Assembly: GCA_964461115.1 (NCBI GenBank)
Contig: CAYWSX010000002.1
Span: 202,352 to 266,351 of the forward strand
Direction of reading: 5' to 3'
DNA: 64,000 nucleotides
Source: RGIG2134 sp964461115
GTDB taxonomy: Bacteria; Cyanobacteriota; Vampirovibrionia; Gastranaerophilales; Gastranaerophilaceae
Both the position numbers and the translations under genes were made by a program. Shown piece by piece: positions 48,641-56,337 of this stretch; the stretch's first letter is position 1; each line of letters begins with the position of its first letter. The notes beneath the pieces are model-generated. The model did not search any database and had not been told where the DNA came from. It saw only the letters and a list, made by a program, of their open reading frames with translations.

Positions 48641-49342
48641 TTAAATTTTATCTACATGCTTTAATAATTCAGTTAAAGATTTTATCAGTTCATTTGCCTT
48701 ATAGTCCATGTCTTTAGCACTCAATTTACAACGTTTTTCCTTGACACAAAGCAGTTCAAGAAACAATTCTTTATTTATCGGACAGATGTCGGCAATTTTT
48801 TCTATAATTTCAGATTTTTCTGAAGGTATTTCAGCGCAATGGAGCCTTAAAATCGTTTTGAATAAAGCGATACAAGACTTTATCACAGGCGAAACAACCT
48901 CCGCAAGTTCTTTCGGCTTATCCGCATACTGAACATAGTACTGTCTGAATTTTACCAATAGATTTTTCAGTTCAAGCTCACATTGAAAACGCAAATTATG
49001 ACGCTCAACATTTACATTAGAAATGACGTCTTCACCGTACAAAATATTGCTAAAATCTTTGATATCAGCATATTCAATAGCATAAACATCTGAAGAGGCA
49101 TACCACTCTTCCTTATCAAAGAATACCGGAACAGGATTCCCTTTTTTAATCCACTTATTTACATAAGGCTGAACAACTTTTAAATCAATACCTTCAAGGT
49201 TTTCAACTACAAAGATACTATCAACGTTCTTTGTCATTTTCTCAGGGGGCTGTGTCGACATTGCACCGTAAACAAAGACTGACACAAGTCTTGCACCCAA
49301 AAGCAATTTAATATTCTGAACTAATTCATTTAAATTTCTCAT
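48641..49342 (-). CDS. Nucleotidyltransferase-like protein in the LemA-TPM operon
   Basis: The 233-residue product begins with LLLGARLVSVFVYGAMSTQP, which recalls the nucleotidyltransferase-fold strand and G-S-like turn but lacks a clear GSxxxGxxxxxSDID signature; NVDSIFVVENLEGIDL may be the acidic strand. The second half is helical (LELKNLLVKFRQYYVQYADK). It may be a degenerate nucleotidyltransferase or HEPN-like partner. The ATG directly follows the TPM gene's stop, with GGAAGGTGG upstream, so it is coupled to it. Confidence 0.65.
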   Translation of the reverse strand: MRNLNELVQNIKLLLGARLVSVFVYGAMSTQPPEKMTKNVDSIFVVENLEGIDLKVVQPYVNKWIKKGNPVPVFFDKEEWYASSDVYAIEYADIKDFSNILYGEDVISNVNVERHNLRFQCELELKNLLVKFRQYYVQYADKPKELAEVVSPVIKSCIALFKTILRLHCAEIPSEKSEIIEKIADICPINKELFLELLCVKEKRCKLSAKDMDYKANELIKSLTELLKHVDKI

Positions 49343-50068
49343 TTACCACCTTCCGGAGGCGCCGCCTCCTCCAAATCCACCGCCGCCGCCAAAGCCGCCA
49401 AAACTGCTTCCTCCGCCAAAACCACCGCCGCGAGAACCTCCAAGTCCACCAACCATAAACAACGGCAATAGTCCCAGCCTGTCAAACACCACAAAAAAGA
49501 TTACAAGCAGTATAAAAAAGGTTAAGTCATCATCATTGCTGTCGGGCTTATCAGGCATTTCTCCACCGGGAGAGATTTTTACGCCATAGGAATTTCCGAC
49601 CCATTTTGCGAGTGTAAAAGTTCCGAGCACTATACCTTTTTCATAATCGCCTTCCTTAAAATACGGCAGCATATACTCATCGCGTACACGCCCAGCGCGA
49701 GAATCAGGAATTGCACCCTCTAAGCCGTATCCGACCTCAATCCTCATCTGTCGCTCATTCGGAACAACCAGTATGACCATGCCGTTATTTTTACCCTTTG
49801 CACCGACGCCATAATCGCGGCCGATATTTAAAGCAACATCCTCAATAGGCTGCCCATCTGTAGTTTTGAGTGTAACTACTGCAATATCAGCAGAAGTTTT
49901 ATTTTTCAGGTCATTTATTATTGCATTTAAGTTATACTCAGCACTATCGCTCAGAGCATTTGCCTCATCGGCAACCCAACCGTTAAAATGCAGGTTTTCT
50001 TTCGCAAACGCTCCGGAAAAGCAAAAAGCACACAAAAATATTATTAAAATCAGAACTTTTTTAATCAT
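49343..50068 (-). CDS. TPM-domain protein with Gly-rich tail (YgcG-type)
   Basis: The 241-residue protein has a signal peptide (residues 1-22, MIKKVLILIIFLCAFCFSGA), a TPM domain (about 28-165; FNGWVADEANALSD, IAVVTLKTTDG, GVGAKGKNNGMVILVVPNER, and RIEVGYGLEGAIPDSRAG), a membrane helix (about 182-205) and a C-terminus of Gly, Ser and Phe repeats ending GGGASGRW. TPM domains are phosphatase-like or protein-repair folds; the Gly tail may interact with the membrane or wall. It heads the operon TPM-NT-LemA. Confidence 0.9.
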   Translation of the reverse strand: MIKKVLILIIFLCAFCFSGAFAKENLHFNGWVADEANALSDSAEYNLNAIINDLKNKTSADIAVVTLKTTDGQPIEDVALNIGRDYGVGAKGKNNGMVILVVPNERQMRIEVGYGLEGAIPDSRAGRVRDEYMLPYFKEGDYEKGIVLGTFTLAKWVGNSYGVKISPGGEMPDKPDSNDDDLTFFILLVIFFVVFDRLGLLPLFMVGGLGGSRGGGFGGGSSFGGFGGGGGFGGGGASGRW

Positions 50069-50077
50069 TATCTAAGG

Positions 50078-50105
50078 ATTATAGCATTATATAATAGATT
50101 TACAA
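50078..50105 (-). promoter_or_regulatory. Promoter of the TPM-LemA operon, very short leader
   Basis: On the minus strand TTGTAA (50105-50100), 16 bases and a perfect TATAAT (50083-50078), nine bases before the ATG at 50068. The predicted leader is only two or three bases. Confidence 0.7.
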
Positions 50106-50116
50106 TACGCAAACGC

Positions 50117-51085
50117 CTAACGTTTCATAACATTGTAAGCACTGGCTACAATCTCATCAACATCAACGTATTTAGGCAGCCAGTACAAAACTTCTTGCGC
50201 CATCTTATTTGAAGCTACAAGTCTTGCAGGGTCGCCGGGGCGTCTGTCCGTATAAAGAACAGGAATTTCCTTACCCGTAACACGTTCTGCTGCTTTAATA
50301 ATTTCTTTAACAGACGTGCCTTTTCCGGTACCGAGATTAACCTTAATACTCTCATTATCATTATAAAGTTTCTCTAAAGCAAGAATATGAGCGGCTGTAA
50401 TGTCGTTTACATGGACATAGTCACGAATACAGGTTCCGTCAGGAGTTTCATAATCATTACCGTAAACATTTATGTATTCTGACTGCCCGAGTGCAACTTT
50501 CAGAACAAGCGGAAGAATTTGACGCTCACGCGGGTGCTCAGCCGGTAAATCACCGCTCTCATCCGCTCCGGCCGCATTAAAATAACGCAGGCAAGCAGAT
50601 TTCATTCCGTATGCCAAATCATAATCGTCAAGAACGTTTTCAATCATAAGTTTTGTACGTCCATACGGATTGATAGGTGATTGCGGATGTTTTTCATCCA
50701 GCGGAAGATACTGAGGCTCGCCGTATGTAGCACACGTGCTTGATAATATAAACTTTTTCACATTATTTTCAAGCATGCAGTCCAAAAGGTTCAGAGTTGC
50801 CACAAAATTATTATTATAAAACATAGAAGGATTTTCTACGCTTTCACCTACAAAAAGATGTGCCGCAAAATGCATTACAGCGTCGATTTTATGTTTTTTG
50901 AATACAGAATTCAGTGCAATTTTATCGCCGATATCAATCTGATAAAAATTTTCGGTAAGAACATTTTCTTTTCGTCCGTTTACCAAGTTATCAACAACAA
51001 TCGGGTTGAAGCCCTTCACGAGAAGATTTTTTACCATATGAGAGCCAATATAGCCGGCTCCGCCTGTGACCAATATATTTTTCAT
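50117..51085 (-). CDS. galE: UDP-glucose 4-epimerase
   Basis: The 322-residue short-chain dehydrogenase has KNILVTGGAGYIGSHMVKNL, AVMHFAAHLFVGESVENPSM, SSTCATYGEP, and YGRTKLMIENVL (active-site Tyr/Lys). Later blocks CLRYFNAAGADESGDLPAEH and PDGTCIRDYVHVNDI are specific to GalE. It interconverts UDP-glucose and UDP-galactose, supplying donors for the GT8 and other glycosyltransferases. It is a single gene. Just before the ATG lies AGGACT, a close but usable ribosome site; TGC-TACTTT six bases upstream could be another extended -10. Confidence 0.95.
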   Translation of the reverse strand: MKNILVTGGAGYIGSHMVKNLLVKGFNPIVVDNLVNGRKENVLTENFYQIDIGDKIALNSVFKKHKIDAVMHFAAHLFVGESVENPSMFYNNNFVATLNLLDCMLENNVKKFILSSTCATYGEPQYLPLDEKHPQSPINPYGRTKLMIENVLDDYDLAYGMKSACLRYFNAAGADESGDLPAEHPRERQILPLVLKVALGQSEYINVYGNDYETPDGTCIRDYVHVNDITAAHILALEKLYNDNESIKVNLGTGKGTSVKEIIKAAERVTGKEIPVLYTDRRPGDPARLVASNKMAQEVLYWLPKYVDVDEIVASAYNVMKR

Positions 51086-51216
51086 AGTCCTAAAGTAGCA
51101 TAAATTTCTTTTTAACGCAATTTTAAAATATTGATTTTGTTCATTATTGCTATATAATAATTAGGTGGGCAGGCGCGAGAGTACAAGTTGCCACACAAAA
51201 ACGGAGGAGTAAAGAG

Positions 51217-52035
51217 TTGTCTATAACTTTAGAGAAAAAACAATGTTTAATCGCAGGTGATGGAGAATTACCGGTTTTAATGGCTGAATCAGCAAAGAAA
51301 AACGGCTGTGAAGTTATTGCTATTTCGCTGTCTTCCGACAACAGAAAAAAGCTCACACAAATTTGTTCAAAAGTTTATAATTTGGGTCCCGGTGAAGTAA
51401 AAAAGATTAAAAAAACGCTTGCTGAAGAACATATCAAGCAAGTCACATTCATCGGAAAAGTCCACAAAGGTATGCTTCTTAGACGTCCAAAACTTGACTC
51501 TGACGCAATAGAAATTTTAAAAAACATCAGCAGGCTCAACGATGACGCGATAATGCTTGCAATAGTCGACCAGCTTGAGAGCATGGGCGTAACAGTACTC
51601 GACCAGACAATTTTTATTAAAAATCTTATGGTGCCGCATGGTGTTCTTGGGAAAAATAAACCGACAGCAGAGCAAATCGAAGACGTAGACTATGGTTTCT
51701 GGCTTGCAAAAGAAATGGGAAAACTCGACGTCGGGCAATCCGTTGTTATTAAAAATAAAATGATTATGGCAGTTGAAGCAATCGAAGGTACAGACCGCTG
51801 CGTTGAGCGCGGCTGCAAAATTGCTCGAGGAAAAAACGTAACGATTGTTAAAGTCTCAAAACCCACTCAAGACAGTCGCTTTGACATACCAACAGTCGGA
51901 CTGAATACGATTAAGACAATGAAACGCTATGGTGCGTCTCTCATTGCGGTTGAGGCAGGCGAAACTATCATTGTAGACCGAAAAAAAATGATTGAATTTG
52001 CAGACAAGAACAACATCGTTGTAATGGCAGTATGA
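51217..52035 (+). CDS. lpxI: UDP-2,3-diacylglucosamine pyrophosphatase LpxI
   Basis: The 272-residue protein matches LpxI (DUF1009): KQCLIAGDGELPVLMAESAK, then VTFIGKVHKGMLLRRPKLDS, the middle VVIKNKMIMAVEAIEGTDRC, and the C-terminal FDIPTVGLNTIKTMKRYGAS-LIAVEAGETIIVD. LpxI cleaves UDP-2,3-diacylglucosamine to lipid X and UMP in lipid A synthesis; it replaces LpxH in many bacteria, including cyanobacteria. The start is TTG at 51217, with GGAGG nine bases upstream. lpxB follows with a four-base overlap. Confidence 0.93.
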   Translation: MSITLEKKQCLIAGDGELPVLMAESAKKNGCEVIAISLSSDNRKKLTQICSKVYNLGPGEVKKIKKTLAEEHIKQVTFIGKVHKGMLLRRPKLDSDAIEILKNISRLNDDAIMLAIVDQLESMGVTVLDQTIFIKNLMVPHGVLGKNKPTAEQIEDVDYGFWLAKEMGKLDVGQSVVIKNKMIMAVEAIEGTDRCVERGCKIARGKNVTIVKVSKPTQDSRFDIPTVGLNTIKTMKRYGASLIAVEAGETIIVDRKKMIEFADKNNIVVMAV

Positions 52036-53162
52036 AAAAACTTTTCATCATCACAGGCGAATATTCAGGAGACAAACACGCTTCCGACATAGTAAGAGAA
52101 TTAAAATCTCTGAATTCTGATGTCGAAATTCAGGCAATCGGCGGTGAAAACCTCAAAAATGAAGGGATAGAACTTTTCTCCGACCACTCAAAAATGGCCT
52201 CAGTCGGAATGTCCCCTAAAATCATTTGGGATCATGTCACACTCGGCCGCAGATTAATCAAACATCTCAAAAAATTTCAGCCCGACACGGTTTTGCTTGT
52301 CGACTACGGTGGATTTAACCTTAGCATATCAAAAGTCATCAAAAAAACAATGAAAAAAAATGCGCCGAAAATTTTCTATTTCATCCCGCCTCAAATTTGG
52401 GCATCAAGAAAGTGGAGAATTAACACAGTAAAAAAATTCATCGACAAAGTCTTTTGCATTTTTCCGTTCGAGAAAAAAATGTACCACGAAAACGGCATAG
52501 ACTGCGTTTACGCCGGTCATCCGCTGACACACCAAATACCGAGAGGACACAACAGAGACGAGTTTTTTGAAAAATACAATTTGGATAAAAACAAGAAACT
52601 TGTATCTATTTTCCCGGGAAGCCGCGTTTTTGAAGTGAAATTTTTACTCAAAACTTTCATACAAGCCGCAGAAATAATTAAAGAAGAAATTCCTGACACT
52701 CAATTTGTTATTGCACTAGCGCCTAACTTGAAAGTTGATGTTATAGAAAAATTTCTGCCAAAAAATTGCGGAATAAAAATTATTCAGCACGAGAACTATC
52801 CGCTCTTAGAGGTTTCTGACAGCCTGATTCTCGCGTCCGGTACCGTTGCGCTTGAAGCTGCCATCTATCACACACCAATGCTCATCAGCTACAAGGGGCC
52901 GCAGCTTTTCTATTACGTCTATCTGCTTGTGCGTTGCATAAAGCGCGTTTCGCTGCCTAACATCATCATGCATAAAAGTATCGTAAAAGAACTTATCCAA
53001 AAGCAGTCCAATCCTCAAACTGTTGCGGCAGAAACGATTAAAATTCTTACAGACGGTGATTATCGCGAAAGCATGATAAAAAATCTTTCTGAAGTTGAAG
53101 CCCACCTCTCAGATTTGGCACCCGCAAAAGTAGTTGCGGAAAATCTCTTGAAACCTGAATAA
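52032..53162 (+). CDS. lpxB: Lipid-A-disaccharide synthase
   Basis: The 376-residue GT19 enzyme starts KKLFIITGEYSGDKHASDIV, followed by AIGGENLKNEGIELF, VDYGGFNLSIS, YFIPPQIWASRKWRINTVKK, YAGHPLTHQI and the late SLILASGTVALEAAIYHTPM. It joins lipid X and UDP-diacylglucosamine to the lipid A disaccharide at the inner membrane. Its ATG overlaps lpxI's stop (ATGA). With lpxI it shows that the organism makes lipid A, hence an outer membrane. Confidence 0.96.
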   Translation: MKKLFIITGEYSGDKHASDIVRELKSLNSDVEIQAIGGENLKNEGIELFSDHSKMASVGMSPKIIWDHVTLGRRLIKHLKKFQPDTVLLVDYGGFNLSISKVIKKTMKKNAPKIFYFIPPQIWASRKWRINTVKKFIDKVFCIFPFEKKMYHENGIDCVYAGHPLTHQIPRGHNRDEFFEKYNLDKNKKLVSIFPGSRVFEVKFLLKTFIQAAEIIKEEIPDTQFVIALAPNLKVDVIEKFLPKNCGIKIIQHENYPLLEVSDSLILASGTVALEAAIYHTPMLISYKGPQLFYYVYLLVRCIKRVSLPNIIMHKSIVKELIQKQSNPQTVAAETIKILTDGDYRESMIKNLSEVEAHLSDLAPAKVVAENLLKPE

Positions 53163-53240
53163 AAAATTACTTGAAATTTTATTTTGCTTATAGGAGAATG
53201 GATATACGCCTCAAATGATATAGCAGGAGAGGATGACAAC

Positions 53241-53264
53241 TTAATAAGGGTTCGCCCTAATTAA
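53241..53264 (+). other. Hairpin directly upstream of tRNA-Met
   Basis: TTAATAAGGG and CCCTAATTAA pair with one mismatch around TTCG. The stem ends one base before the tRNA and has no T tract; it may be a processing signal for the tRNA 5' end. Confidence 0.5.
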
Positions 53265-53265
53265 T

Positions 53266-53339
53266 GGCAAGATAGCTCAGCTGGTGAGAGCGCTCGGCTC
53301 ATACCCGGGAGGTCCTCGGTTCGATCCCGAGTCTTGCTA
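53266..53339 (+). tRNA. Elongator tRNA-Met-type (anticodon CAT)
   Basis: The acceptor stem GGCAAGA/TCTTGCT (one G-T pair) closes a normal cloverleaf with D arm TAGCTCAGCTGGTGAGAG, anticodon loop CTCATAC and T arm CGGTTCGATCCCG. The 1-72 pair is G-T, so this is not the initiator. It could also be tRNA-Ile2, whose CAT anticodon is modified by TilS. CCA is not encoded; a T tract follows immediately. Confidence 0.92.
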
Positions 53340-53347
53340 TTTTTTTT

Positions 53348-53413
53348 GTCTTCTTTTTCTCGGCGCTGCGCTCGGCTCCCTCCGAACGCCCTAAATAGTA
53401 CGTTCAAGAAGAC
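53348..53413. repeat. 66-bp element with inverted ends after tRNA-Met
   Basis: GTCTTCTT (53348-53355) and AAGAAGAC (53406-53413) are perfect eight-base inverted ends. The centre is unusually G+C-rich (GGCGCTGCGCTCGGC). It could be a miniature element or the tRNA terminator. Confidence 0.5.
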
Positions 53414-53442
53414 AGTATTCAAGCAGATTAGTCGAGTGATAA

Positions 53443-54021
53443 CTATTGGCTGATAATCTCATAATCTATGTTTGGCTTAGGCGCATAGTCTACCAATTTA
53501 TCTATTACGAGCTCTTCGCTACGTTGAGAAGATACATTGCCGTCCAGTCTTGCTTGTAAATTTTCAACATCAGCCACCAAGCGATTTGCTTTTTTAGCTA
53601 TACCAGCTTCACGACCTTCCAAAATCCCGGATGAACGGTTGCCGCCCAAGAATTTCTCTATCATCCCATGCATTTTAGAACATGCATCTTCAACCGCCAT
53701 CATAAGGTCAGCTTTATTTCCGGGTAAATCCACCGTAAAGCCTATCCAGCCGCCTTTTTCACTTCTGGCAAAAGCGTTCGCACCCGATATCGATTCCTCA
53801 AGAATCCTAAAATCCAGTTTATCCTTGCCGTTACACCTAATCGCAAAATCACAATTTTCATCTTTTAATCTTGATATAATATCTGTAGTGTATCCGTCGA
53901 ATTTCTCGCAAATTCTTGTTATTGCCGGCGCCTGAAGTGCCGACTCTGCGCTTTTACCGACTTTGACAATACTTCCGAACCCAGGTTTATAAGACGATTG
54001 AGGTTGTAAATTTACTTGCAT
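53443..54021 (-). CDS. Hypothetical lineage protein with N-terminal GFGS motif
   Basis: The 192-residue product begins MQVNLQPQSSYKPGFGSIVK, a short polar segment with an F-G motif like that of other proteins here. The centre (ICEKFDGYTTDIISRLKDEN; GGWIGFTVDLPGN; ADLMMAVEDACSKMHGMIEK) looks like a small alpha/beta domain and the end is a helical region. No membrane segment or signal. AGGAGAGA stands before the ATG. No family is recognised. Confidence 0.7.
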   Translation of the reverse strand: MQVNLQPQSSYKPGFGSIVKVGKSAESALQAPAITRICEKFDGYTTDIISRLKDENCDFAIRCNGKDKLDFRILEESISGANAFARSEKGGWIGFTVDLPGNKADLMMAVEDACSKMHGMIEKFLGGNRSSGILEGREAGIAKKANRLVADVENLQARLDGNVSSQRSEELVIDKLVDYAPKPNIDYEIISQ

Positions 54022-54190
54022 GAATCTCTCCTTTTCACAAAAATCCTGACTATATAAAATATGTGAATAATTTTTTTGATAGTTTAGAAAATTATGTAAA
54101 GAAAAAGTTTACAATCCTATTTATAAGTTATGTATAATTTTTCAACCAACCCGCTTCAAATAAAATAAATTTTCGGCAATAATTATAATA

Positions 54191-54916
54191 ATGACTAAAA
54201 CTTTATCCAAGATTTTTATATTTACAGCATTTTGTATCTTTTTGGCACAAAACAGCACAAACGCCCAGCAAACAATCGTCACGGTGCCGTCTTCGGATGT
54301 TCTGCCCGGCGGAGAAATTATTCTGAAAGAATCTAACAGATTCTCGCCTTGGCACGAAGGATTTGTCTCGCTTACCCCCTCTCTCATAGTCGGGACCGGG
54401 AAAGACACCGAAACATCCTTTGGCGTGGGTACAAGCATACGTGACACAACAAACATAAAATTAAATATTGCGACAAAAAAGGTATTCAAAGTAGGTAAAG
54501 CCGCTCGTTTCACAGTTGGCGGCAATATATCGCCATCACTCACAGAAGGTGTAAACCCGGACAGTATGGTCTACGCACACGGCTCCTACTTGTTCAAAAA
54601 AACAAGAACAACCCTGACATCCGGAATTTATGTCGCGGGTTACGAGCAGCTTCCCGACCATGCAGGCGCTATTTTAGGGATAGACCAGACAATTATCCCG
54701 AACAAGCTCCGTGTGGTGGCAGATTGGATGTCAAGAGGAGATTCCGGCTGCGCGCTTTCTGCCGGGCTGAAAATCAGACCTCACCCCAAAACATCTATTA
54801 CTACAGCGGTTGTAATTCCTAACAGTGAAGAAGACCGTATTGCTTTCTCAATCTCAATTTCCCAATATGTGGGTAACATATTGGAATTCTTTGATAAGGA
54901 TAAGGAGGAACTATGA
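54191..54916 (+). CDS. Exported beta-rich protein, possibly outer-membrane beta-barrel
   Basis: The 241-residue product has a signal peptide (MTKTLSKIFIFTAFCIFLAQ, cleavage near NAQQ). The mature part alternates polar and hydrophobic residues in short strands (SLTPSLIVGTGKDTETSFGV, RTTLTSGIYVAGYEQLPDHA, SCALSAGLKIRPHPKTSITT), as in small outer-membrane barrels, and ends GNILEFFDKDKEEL, so the last aromatic residue is not C-terminal. It has no ribosome site; AATAAT seven bases before the ATG may be a -10. The ATG of the pentapeptide gene overlaps its stop. Confidence 0.65.
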   Translation: MTKTLSKIFIFTAFCIFLAQNSTNAQQTIVTVPSSDVLPGGEIILKESNRFSPWHEGFVSLTPSLIVGTGKDTETSFGVGTSIRDTTNIKLNIATKKVFKVGKAARFTVGGNISPSLTEGVNPDSMVYAHGSYLFKKTRTTLTSGIYVAGYEQLPDHAGAILGIDQTIIPNKLRVVADWMSRGDSGCALSAGLKIRPHPKTSITTAVVIPNSEEDRIAFSISISQYVGNILEFFDKDKEEL

Positions 54917-55341
54917 TTTCTGCAAAAAAAATCTTTTTGGCTTTTATGTTTATTTTATTCTGCACGCAATTTTCCCTTGCAAAGCCTGAGTACACAAAAT
55001 TTGACCCTGCAAAAAAGGATTATACGGGTGCATTTATGGAAAAATGCGACTTCTCGGGTAAAAACCTCGCAGGCTACAATTTTTCCTACGCAAAACTTGA
55101 CGGAGCAAACTTCAGCGGTGCAGATTTGACAGGCGCAAACTTTACCGGCGCAGACATTGAAGAATCAAACTTTAAAAGTTCTATTTTAAACAAGACAAAC
55201 TTCACAAATGCCGACCTTGAAGAAGCGAATCTGACAGGTGCAAAAACTCAGGGCACGATTTTTAAGAACACCGAGCTTGAATATGCAATCTGGGTAAACG
55301 GCAAAACCTGTGCAGCAGGCTCTATTGGCTCCTGCTGGTAA
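54913..55341 (+). CDS. Secreted pentapeptide-repeat protein
   Basis: The 142-residue protein has a signal peptide (residues 1-23) and then about 13 pentapeptides of the form A(D/N)LxG: KNLAGYNFSYAKLDGANFSG, ADLTGANFTGADIEESNFKS, TNFTNADLEEANLTGAKTQG. These form a right-handed beta-helix. The C-terminus TCAAGSIGSCW has two Cys. Such proteins are common in cyanobacteria; the role is unknown. Its ATG overlaps the stop of the upstream gene by four bases, so both are coupled. Confidence 0.88.
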   Translation: MISAKKIFLAFMFILFCTQFSLAKPEYTKFDPAKKDYTGAFMEKCDFSGKNLAGYNFSYAKLDGANFSGADLTGANFTGADIEESNFKSSILNKTNFTNADLEEANLTGAKTQGTIFKNTELEYAIWVNGKTCAAGSIGSCW

Positions 55342-55380
55342 AAGGATTAAGAAAACTTCAAATACAGTTGATTACAAACA

Positions 55381-55525
55381 GCAGGTGTTATAAAATAAAG
55401 TCAGTTGATAAGGAAATTCGGTGAAAATCCGAAACTGTGCCGCAACTGTAAGCCTCTCCTGGGGAGGGAAGCAAAAAGAAAGCTTCCACGTTAAACACCT
55501 CGGATGAAGCAAGTCAGAACACTTT
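55381..55525 (+). promoter_or_regulatory. Cobalamin riboswitch
   Basis: The conserved core is present on this strand: AAGGAAATTCGGTGAAAATC, then CCGAAACTGTGCCGCAACTG and TAAGCC, and at 55505-55522 a distal block TGAAGCAAGTCAGAACAC. The GCCGCAACTGTAA segment is the B12 box. GGTGTT (55384-55389) and AACAC (55518-55522) may form the outer stem. Binding of adenosylcobalamin normally reduces expression of the genes downstream, here 55615-58366. I do not see a clear terminator, so control may act on translation; TTTATTTTTTC (55550-55560) is the only T tract. Confidence 0.9.
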
Positions 55526-55614
55526 TCAACACAAATCAGGCGAGCACCGTTTATTTTTTCACATAAATAATGCTTTGGCTTGGGATATGACACAAGACAA
55601 GAGAGTAGCTGACA

Positions 55615-56337
55615 ATGTCCGCACCTGCGATTTCAAGCATGAACAGAATAAAACCCGGGATGTGCCCTCACGGTATGCCCGCAGGCTCCTGCCCTATTTG
55701 TAACGGAATGGGCGGCGGAGGCGGCGCGCCGAAACGTGCTGATGTCAGAAAAGCGGGAGAAATGTCTTGGTCTGAGTGCTTTGCAATGGGGCAGCGGATG
55801 AAAGCCGACAAACTCCAACAACAGCAGGCAATTGAAGCCCGCCAAAGTTTGCAGGCCACGCTTTTGCAGGCGCAGAGCAAACTTGCTGACGCGGTGACGA
55901 AAATGGAGCGTATGGCGGACATGGTTACAAAGAATCTGCCTGAACCTGCGAATAAGCTTTCCGCGCTGATTACTAAAATTGCGCTGCCTGTGTTGAAAAT
56001 CGCACAAAAGCTTTTAAATGTAGTACAAAACATAACTTCAAACATCGCTCAGTTTGTAAATAATCTTAAAGAACGGTTTGAAGGCATACAGGACAAGCTT
56101 GCCGCTATTTTCGGCGAGTTTAAAAACTCAAAAGACAAAACCATTTCAGACCGACTCAAAACTGCCCGTAAGAAGATTTTCTCTCTTCTTTTCGGAGAAA
56201 TTGATGAAGAATTAAAAGAGCTCGAAGAGATTGAGGCTAAAGACCGCGAAATGGACTTGAAAACAGTGAAGGATTCACTTTTGGATTTAAGAAAATACGA
56301 AAAAGAGGTGGAAGATGAACTCTGTACAGCAGTTTAG
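55615..56337 (+). CDS. Unknown protein with CPHG/CPIC motif, B12-riboswitch-controlled
   Basis: The 240-residue protein begins MSAPAISSMNRIKPGMCPHG, then MPAGSCPICNGMGGGGGAPK: two Cys-Pro pairs with a His and a third Cys (C-P-H-G-x5-C-P-I-C), a likely metal site. The rest is a helical coiled coil (LQATLLQAQSKLADAVTKME; NVVQNITSNIAQFVNNLKER) with a charged C-terminus. No signal peptide or membrane helix is clear. It is the first gene after the cobalamin riboswitch. Ribosome site weak (AAGAGAG). The family is probably lineage-specific. A role in cobalt or corrinoid handling is an inference from context. Confidence 0.75.
   Translation: MSAPAISSMNRIKPGMCPHGMPAGSCPICNGMGGGGGAPKRADVRKAGEMSWSECFAMGQRMKADKLQQQQAIEARQSLQATLLQAQSKLADAVTKMERMADMVTKNLPEPANKLSALITKIALPVLKIAQKLLNVVQNITSNIAQFVNNLKERFEGIQDKLAAIFGEFKNSKDKTISDRLKTARKKIFSLLFGEIDEELKELEEIEAKDREMDLKTVKDSLLDLRKYEKEVEDELCTAV

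Noticed and set aside
53190..53250. Tiny frames with ribosome-like sites between lpxB and tRNA-Met
   Set aside because: They are three to six codons long and have no context suggesting a leader peptide.
55372..55593. 73-codon minus-strand frame over the riboswitch
   Set aside because: It lies antisense to a conserved RNA element and has no ribosome site or protein-like features.
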